The notes under the pieces were generated by a model that saw nothing but the letters and a program-made list of their open reading frames with translations, had not been told where the DNA came from and did not search any database. Source: a virus. Taken from it: 27,832 nucleotides of DNA. A program made the translations under genes and the position numbers. This document shows positions 23,333 through 27,832 of this stretch, piece after piece (position 1 is the stretch's first letter; every line of letters starts with the position of its first letter). The stretch is taken from the IMG/VR virus record IMGVR_UViG_3300037485_000601, positions 1-27,832 of that record. One strand, 5' to 3'.

Positions 23333-26263
23333 TTATCTTATTTGTTTAACAGTTGTAATAATTGATGGTGTTGCTGGTATGTTTCCACTTGCTGCCTCAT
23401 AATATAGTTGGGCGTGACCATTATTATTTTGAAATACAATTTCATAATAATCATTTGCTGCCGCCTCAACAAAATATTCTACTGTCATAATATTTTCATC
23501 ATTATTTCTTACTACTGTTTTTGTCCCTGTGTCAGCCACATTTGTACCATTCTTTTTTAACCACATATATATGGTGTCCGTTCCACCTAATTCTTTTAAT
23601 TGTGCTGAGAATGTAATTGAATAAACACCTGCGTTTGCTACAGTTAATCTTGAACTTGATGCTAAAGTAACACCATAAGATGTACCTGTATTGTTATATG
23701 TTACACTTCCTGATACACCCGCGCTACCTGATTGTATTTGTGTTGAATAAAAATCACCAACGTTGAACATCTTATGTCCATACATAAATAAGTCATTCGT
23801 TCCTGAACCTGATGCTATTGTTAAATCACCAGTTACATCTAATGAACCTGTTACTGTCAATGGTGAACTACCACTCTTGAACATTATAGGTTGAGTAGAT
23901 TGTGGTAATTGTAAGTTGAAATAATCTTGTAATTCATTAATACTGCCTGGTCCTGAACCTAATATTAAATTATTAGAACCTGTTGTGTACATTGTTGATT
24001 TTGCTAGAATTACGTTGTTAGAACCTGACCTAATACTGATATTACCAATACCCAACATCAAGTTGTTTGAACCACTTCTAAAGTTGTTAAAGTTACCACC
24101 CATTGTGTAGTTGTCAGTACTATCTGATGTAATACCAAACTGTGTATCTGTTTGGTCCATATTACCTTGACCTAAGAAGAAACCTACTTTTCTTGTTGGG
24201 TTAAAGAATAACTGTGCTTGGTTATTTCCATCCGCAATTCTAACTGAACCTGATTCATTTGACATTTTCATTGAACCTGATAATATAACAAATGTACTTG
24301 AGGATGTATTGATTGAACCAGTAATTACTGTATTACCAACTATTTGATGATTTGAACCAGATATTAAAACTGAACCTGTCATTCTAATATTGTTCGTACT
24401 ATCAACGTGTATTGCGTTTCTTCTTGCTCCTGCATTAATACCTGTTCCCACAACAAATATTGCTTGGTTTGCGTCTTCTTGTAACGAACCTGTTGCGTTA
24501 AATCTACCAACATATACCGTTCCACCTTGTGTTGGTGCTGTGGATGATGCTGATACAATTAAGTTCTGACCCAATAATGCGGTTGATACTAAGTGTCCAC
24601 CTGTACCACCACTAAAATCTGAGTTTACAACGTTGGACCTACCTAATATTAAATTAGAATTAAACGTTCTTCTTGTTCCTGAATTAGAACCTGATACAAC
24701 TAATGTATTTGATTCCCCAATAAGTAAGTTTGATGTAACATTAATGTTATTTACTGCTGTTGAAACTGACGATGAATAGTTATTTGTTACCGTTAATCCA
24801 CCACCAATATTACCTTGATAATTTATTGATGAACTATTATGATTTAATGTAACGTGAGGATTGGTATTACCAGCAAAAGTATTAAATGTTATATTTGGAT
24901 TTAATCCTAATGTTGTTGTATTTGCGTTTGATGTAAAACCATTACCACCAACGTAATTTGCTTGAAACGCAACACTACTAGATTGATGATTTATATTTGT
25001 TGCCCCATATATCAAGTTACTGTTTAAAAATGGTGCCTGTAATGAACTTGTTGTAAATTGTAAGTTTAGTCCTGCCTGTAACGCGTTTTGGTTAATTGCT
25101 GGTCTTAATAATGACCCTGTTCCCAATGTTGGTATTGTATTACCAATATTACCACTACCACCGATATACCCATATGTTCCTTGTGTTACTAATGTGTTTC
25201 CTCTAAATCCATTTAATAAAATATTATTTGAACCTGATATAACAACTGAACCTGTTTGTAGTACTGTCACTGGTCCTGCTGTACCACCGAATATTACATT
25301 TGATTGTGATATTGGTGATGAACCTGTTATATTAAATTGAACTGAACCACTTCTATTTGCTTCTGATTGTATTTGAATTAAACCACCATTAACTGTATTA
25401 CCAATTAATGAACCTGATATAACTGTATTACCTAATATTAAACTACCTGTAATATTTTGTGTTGATGTAATTGAACCTGTTGTAATAAGTCCTGTATAAT
25501 CTACCACACCACTTGTTCCTGATGTTCCACTTGTTCCTGAAGAACCATCAACACCTGACGTACCACTGGTTCCTGATGAACCATCTTGTCCACTAGTTCC
25601 TGATGTTCCTGAACTACCAGTTCCTCCACTTGTACCTGACGTACCACTACTACCTGTTCCACCACTCGTACCACTTGTTCCTGATGAACCAGAACTTCCC
25701 GATGTACCACTAGTACCAGATGAACCTGATGACCCACTCGTACCACTACTACCTGAACTTCCTGAGGTTCCACTTGAACCAGAAGAACCTGATGTTCCTG
25801 ATGTACCAGAAGTTCCTGATGAACCTGCTGCTGAAAATACTGACCACCATGCTGGTTGAACAGATGGTTGTTTATTTAAGTTTCCATTTTGAATAGAAAC
25901 ATATGATTGTCCGTTATAAGTTATAACATCATTTATAATATAGGTTGTTGTATCACTCCATGTACCATAATAGTTAAAACCACTACCACTTGAACCTGAT
26001 GTTCCTGAGGTTCCTGAACTACCAGATGAACCTGAGGTCCCTGATGTTCCTGAAGAACCTGATGTACCACCTGATATTGATACTCCATTAACTTTGAAAC
26101 TTCCTGAGATATTAACCTCAGTTAAACTCATTTGTAATGGTGAATTATCTCCGTCACCTGTTTGTACGGTTTGTAGAGTGTTAGTTAAACCATTAGTACT
26201 ATCGGCCATCTTTAAAAGACCTTGAAATGAACTACTAACGTAAAGATTATTTAATTGACCCAT
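23333..26263 (-). CDS. Collagen-like tail fibre with CBM-like and C1q-like domains
   Basis: The 976-residue fibre has an N-terminal virion-binding part (1-64), a first Gly-x-y repeat (65-94, GTSGSSGTSG), a carbohydrate-binding-module-like unit (96-144: YYGTWSDTTTYIINDVITY, SVQPAWWSVF), and a second, longer Gly-x-y repeat (about 147-253). The triplets are almost all GTS and GSS, with no Pro. A long beta-solenoid-like region follows, with repeats such as GSNNLILG and TGSL. The C-terminal 135 residues look like a C1q/TNF-type jelly roll (NAGVYSITFSAQLKELGG). Collagen-like stems with C1q-like heads form trimers, so this is probably the trimeric receptor-binding fibre. No intramolecular chaperone domain is seen. 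Confidence 0.8.
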   Translation of the reverse strand: MGQLNNLYVSSSFQGLLKMADSTNGLTNTLQTVQTGDGDNSPLQMSLTEVNISGSFKVNGVSISGGTSGSSGTSGTSGSSGSSGTSGTSGSSGSGFNYYGTWSDTTTYIINDVITYNGQSYVSIQNGNLNKQPSVQPAWWSVFSAAGSSGTSGTSGTSGSSGSSGTSGSSGSSGTSGSSGSSGTSGTSGSSGSSGTSGTSGGTGSSGTSGTSGGTGSSGTSGTSGQDGSSGTSGTSGVDGSSGTSGTSGTSGVVDYTGLITTGSITSTQNITGSLILGNTVISGSLIGNTVNGGLIQIQSEANRSGSVQFNITGSSPISQSNVIFGGTAGPVTVLQTGSVVISGSNNILLNGFRGNTLVTQGTYGYIGGSGNIGNTIPTLGTGSLLRPAINQNALQAGLNLQFTTSSLQAPFLNSNLIYGATNINHQSSSVAFQANYVGGNGFTSNANTTTLGLNPNITFNTFAGNTNPHVTLNHNSSSINYQGNIGGGLTVTNNYSSSVSTAVNNINVTSNLLIGESNTLVVSGSNSGTRRTFNSNLILGRSNVVNSDFSGGTGGHLVSTALLGQNLIVSASSTAPTQGGTVYVGRFNATGSLQEDANQAIFVVGTGINAGARRNAIHVDSTNNIRMTGSVLISGSNHQIVGNTVITGSINTSSSTFVILSGSMKMSNESGSVRIADGNNQAQLFFNPTRKVGFFLGQGNMDQTDTQFGITSDSTDNYTMGGNFNNFRSGSNNLMLGIGNISIRSGSNNVILAKSTMYTTGSNNLILGSGPGSINELQDYFNLQLPQSTQPIMFKSGSSPLTVTGSLDVTGDLTIASGSGTNDLFMYGHKMFNVGDFYSTQIQSGSAGVSGSVTYNNTGTSYGVTLASSSRLTVANAGVYSITFSAQLKELGGTDTIYMWLKKNGTNVADTGTKTVVRNNDENIMTVEYFVEAAANDYYEIVFQNNNGHAQLYYEAASGNIPATPSIITTVKQIR
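25503..25825 (-). repeat. Collagen-like Gly-x-y coding repeat
   Basis: Roughly 36 Gly-Thr-Ser / Gly-Ser-Ser triplets encoded by degenerate 9-bp units; a shorter block lies at 25982-26071, on the other side of a CBM-like domain. The repeat DNA can vary in length by slippage or recombination. Confidence 0.9.
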
Positions 26264-26280
26264 TTTATATTAATATTTTT

Positions 26281-27285
26281 TTAAACATTATCCCATTGTT
26301 CTTTTACTTTTCTCCATAACTCATTTACCTCTTCCCATGTTAATGATGGACTGAAGTTGGTTGTTGGAAGAACACATCTATTATAATCAAATTTTTGTTG
26401 AACAGAAATATTAAACGACCAACCAGCAAGAGTAGATTCTGTCTCTTCTAACCATGGATTTAATATTGCGTTCCATTCAACATCGTAATCTGATAAGTAC
26501 GCTTTAGAATAGAAATCCTTACAAATCTCAAGACAATCTGATAAAACCTCAATCTGATTTGATTGATCTTCTTCTATCTTATCACAAACAATAACATCCC
26601 ATGTTATGTGATAATGATTTTCATTTAGTCTTGTTGTATTAGGTATAAAATATATACGAGGATACTCAGGTTCTTTTTTTGTATATCTATCATTTGTTAA
26701 TTGACTACCATCACCAAAACCATAACTTCTTAATTGTTTATGATTCTCGGAGAATTGTTTCCAATCATCTAATATCTGTTTGTAAGATGAGTAAGATTCA
26801 TCTTGTGGGAAACTAAAAGGTTCCATTGGTAAATTACAAGAATTATAATCAAATGGTGCTGACATTTTAAGATGTAATGTCCATCCTCCAAGGATTGTTT
26901 CAAATCTTTCTGTAAATGGATGTACCTCAGGTCCCCAATCCCCTACCACAATCTTACTAAAATCTCCTTGTTGTGCGGTATATGACTGCCAGAATATGGT
27001 CCATATGTCTGAACATATTTCTAATGTATCACTCATGACCTCCTCAAGATTGGATAAATCTTCTTCCACCTTATCCATTATTACAATAGAAAAATTGTAG
27101 TGGATATGGTTCTGATTAAACTCCACATTCTCAGGTATAACATACATTCTTGTATATTTTGGTTCCTGTTTTGTAATGACATCGTTGGTTAATTGCTCAA
27201 AATCACCCACACCAAATGAATTTATTTGTTCATGATGATAGGCTATCTCACCAAAATACGATACTAGTTGTTTATAATTTAACAT
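26281..27285 (-). CDS. Tail-terminator-like protein with two tandem copies of one domain
   Basis: The 334-residue protein is an internal duplication. Copy 1 (about 18-158) has SFGVGDFEQLTND, YTRMYVIPENVEFN, EEVMSDTLEICSDI, LGGWTLHLKM and FDYNSCNLP. Copy 2 (about 185-318) has SYGFGDGSQLTND, YPRIYFIPNTTRLN, IEVLSDCLEICKDF, LAGWSFNISV and FDYNRCVLP. Each copy has the look of a tail-terminator/minor-tail protein of about 150 residues that I know from Bacteroidota phages, normally present once per chain. Two fused copies might give a pseudo-hexamer from three chains. The gene is preceded by the repeated leader motif (27288-27310). Identity as a tail terminator is inference; the duplication is plain in the sequence. 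Confidence 0.65.
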   Translation of the reverse strand: MLNYKQLVSYFGEIAYHHEQINSFGVGDFEQLTNDVITKQEPKYTRMYVIPENVEFNQNHIHYNFSIVIMDKVEEDLSNLEEVMSDTLEICSDIWTIFWQSYTAQQGDFSKIVVGDWGPEVHPFTERFETILGGWTLHLKMSAPFDYNSCNLPMEPFSFPQDESYSSYKQILDDWKQFSENHKQLRSYGFGDGSQLTNDRYTKKEPEYPRIYFIPNTTRLNENHYHITWDVIVCDKIEEDQSNQIEVLSDCLEICKDFYSKAYLSDYDVEWNAILNPWLEETESTLAGWSFNISVQQKFDYNRCVLPTTNFSPSLTWEEVNELWRKVKEQWDNV

Positions 27286-27287
27286 AT

Positions 27288-27310
27288 TCTCTTAATATTA
27301 AATATAAAAA
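27288..27310 (-). promoter_or_regulatory. Repeated leader motif, copy 2
   Basis: Plus-strand core AATATTAAATATAAAAA, matching the copy at 6786-6808 at 22 of 23 positions. It lies 2 nt before the start codon of the duplicated tail gene. A looser copy is at 11442-11459, before the protease gene. Confidence 0.5.
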
Positions 27311-27331
27311 GACCAAGAATAACCGCTGAAA

Positions 27332-27565
27332 TTATGCGAGATATCCGTTGGCCTTCTTTTGTTGTTTTATTTGTTCTTGATCTAAACCTATCAAATAGGT
27401 TAATTGGTTTAACGCTTCAACAATTGTTTTTTCAAGGATTTTATCGTGTTCATTGATTTTGTTATCTGATAATCTATTAAGTACGACGTACCATCCGAAT
27501 CTTTTTTCGAAAGTAATTTCCATACTAGACTCCAATTCTTTACTATCCATTTCGTCATCTCCCAT
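27332..27565 (-). CDS. Downstream reading frame of a probable tail-assembly chaperone pair
   Basis: The frame from 27565 encodes 77 residues. Its C-terminal two thirds (ITFEKRFGWYVVLNRLSD, then EALNQLTYLIGLDQEQIKQQ) look like a genuine helical domain with the GWY-V motif I know from a Bacteroidota phage tail-operon protein. It overlaps the frame at 27409 by 157 bp. Translation could begin at the ATG at 27565, 2 nt after AGGAGGGA, or at Met6; or ribosomes could arrive by -1 frameshifting at the A run in TCGAAAAAAGATTC (about 27502-27515), where the upstream frame reads LSKKDS and this one reads FEKRF. The location before tail genes and the nested frames fit the gpG/gpGT type of chaperone. Confidence 0.6.
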   Translation of the reverse strand: MGDDEMDSKELESSMEITFEKRFGWYVVLNRLSDNKINEHDKILEKTIVEALNQLTYLIGLDQEQIKQQKKANGYLA

Positions 27566-27832
27566 TCCCTCCTGATTCTCTGTATCAAAGATTGCTGGGT
27601 ATAATTGGATAACCTCTTTCCGAAGTTGATAAAAAAAAACTGTCCACCTAACGCGAACCTTACATCTAATTTCTTTTTGAACAGTTCCGCCCTATCGTTG
27701 AGGGTCTCCTGATTATACTTCTCAATCTTAAAGTTGTGTTTGGATTTGGAACTTATAATAGGTCTATACATGATGGCTGCGATAAGATGTAGATAATCCA
27801 TGACCTCTTCAGGTTTCTTTGTTAATAATGTA
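27409..27832 (-). CDS. Upstream frame of a probable tail-assembly chaperone, 5' end outside window
   Basis: The frame is open to the right edge (LLTKKPEEVMDYLHLIAAIM), so the ATG at 27801 may be internal and the N-terminus missing. The visible part has a helical segment RAELFKKKLDVRFALGGQ and then FFFINFGKRLSNYTQQS. After about residue 100 (counted from 27801) the sequence becomes basic and low in helix signal (KKDSDGTSYLIDYQITKS), which suggests it is the short alternative tail read while the other frame (27332-27565) encodes the conserved domain. It would be a chaperone that binds the tape measure during tail assembly, with the shifted product extending it. Family identity is inference. Confidence 0.55.
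   Translation of the reverse strand, partial: TLLTKKPEEVMDYLHLIAAIMYRPIISSKSKHNFKIEKYNQETLNDRAELFKKKLDVRFALGGQFFFINFGKRLSNYTQQSLIQRIRREWEMTKWIVKNWSLVWKLLSKKDSDGTSYLIDYQITKSMNTIKSLKKQLLKR

Noticed and set aside
25501-25773. Minus-strand frame rich in Val, Gln and Glu inside the fibre gene
   Set aside because: It is a frame shadow of the GTSGSS repeat.
1-27832. CRISPR array, tRNA genes, integrase, insertion sequences
   Set aside because: I looked for regular spacer-separated repeats, tRNA arms and transposase or recombinase motifs on both strands and saw none. The iteron and linker repeats are contiguous coding repeats.

Overview
This window looks like part of the genome of a tailed phage or prophage, most likely a siphovirus, infecting a member of the Bacteroidota (Flavobacteriia-like). 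Three things point that way. The DNA is strongly AT-rich. Most starts lie in AT-rich leaders without a Shine-Dalgarno sequence. Putative promoters carry the Bacteroidota-type -7 element TAnnTTTG with a TTG about 20 nt upstream. The structural proteins also resemble families I know from Bacteroidota phages (capsid, XkdF-type protease, connector, tape measure). No contractile sheath, terminase, integrase or lysis gene is recognisable here, so both ends of the genome are missing.

Left region (1-2800, minus strand): a regulation and replication cluster. In transcription order it holds a winged-helix, initiator-like protein with iteron-like repeats inside its gene, a coiled-coil protein, a NUMOD4/HNH endonuclease, a double zinc-ribbon plus HTH protein, a small unknown protein, and a sigma-like protein that runs off the left edge. 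Two of these genes are preceded, within about 10 nt of the start codon, by terminator-like hairpins. Centre-left (2801-3834): a divergent control region, two small plus-strand genes, and a compact promoter-hairpin-terminator unit that looks like a small RNA gene.

From 27832 down to 3835 almost everything is on the minus strand and forms the virion module. In transcription order it holds a probable tail-assembly chaperone pair in overlapping frames, a duplicated tail-terminator-like protein, a collagen-like/C1q-like fibre, a neck/tail-completion protein, two large tail-tip proteins, small and large Pro-Thr-linked adhesins, the tape measure, an XkdF-type protease with a large insertion, a scaffold-like protein, the major capsid protein, a probable tail tube, the portal, a connector and several small proteins. 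Tail genes are therefore transcribed before head genes, the reverse of the usual siphovirus order.

One plus-strand gene (9447-9881), with its own promoter, operator-like palindrome and terminator, is inserted between the protease and scaffold genes and has the layout of a phage moron. The strongest points for follow-up are the initiator gene with internal iterons (lambda O-like logic), the moron and its palindromic promoter, the candidate small RNA at 3694-3810, the interlocked inverted repeats at 2811-2891, and the set of three neighbouring host-contact proteins built on Pro-Thr linkers.
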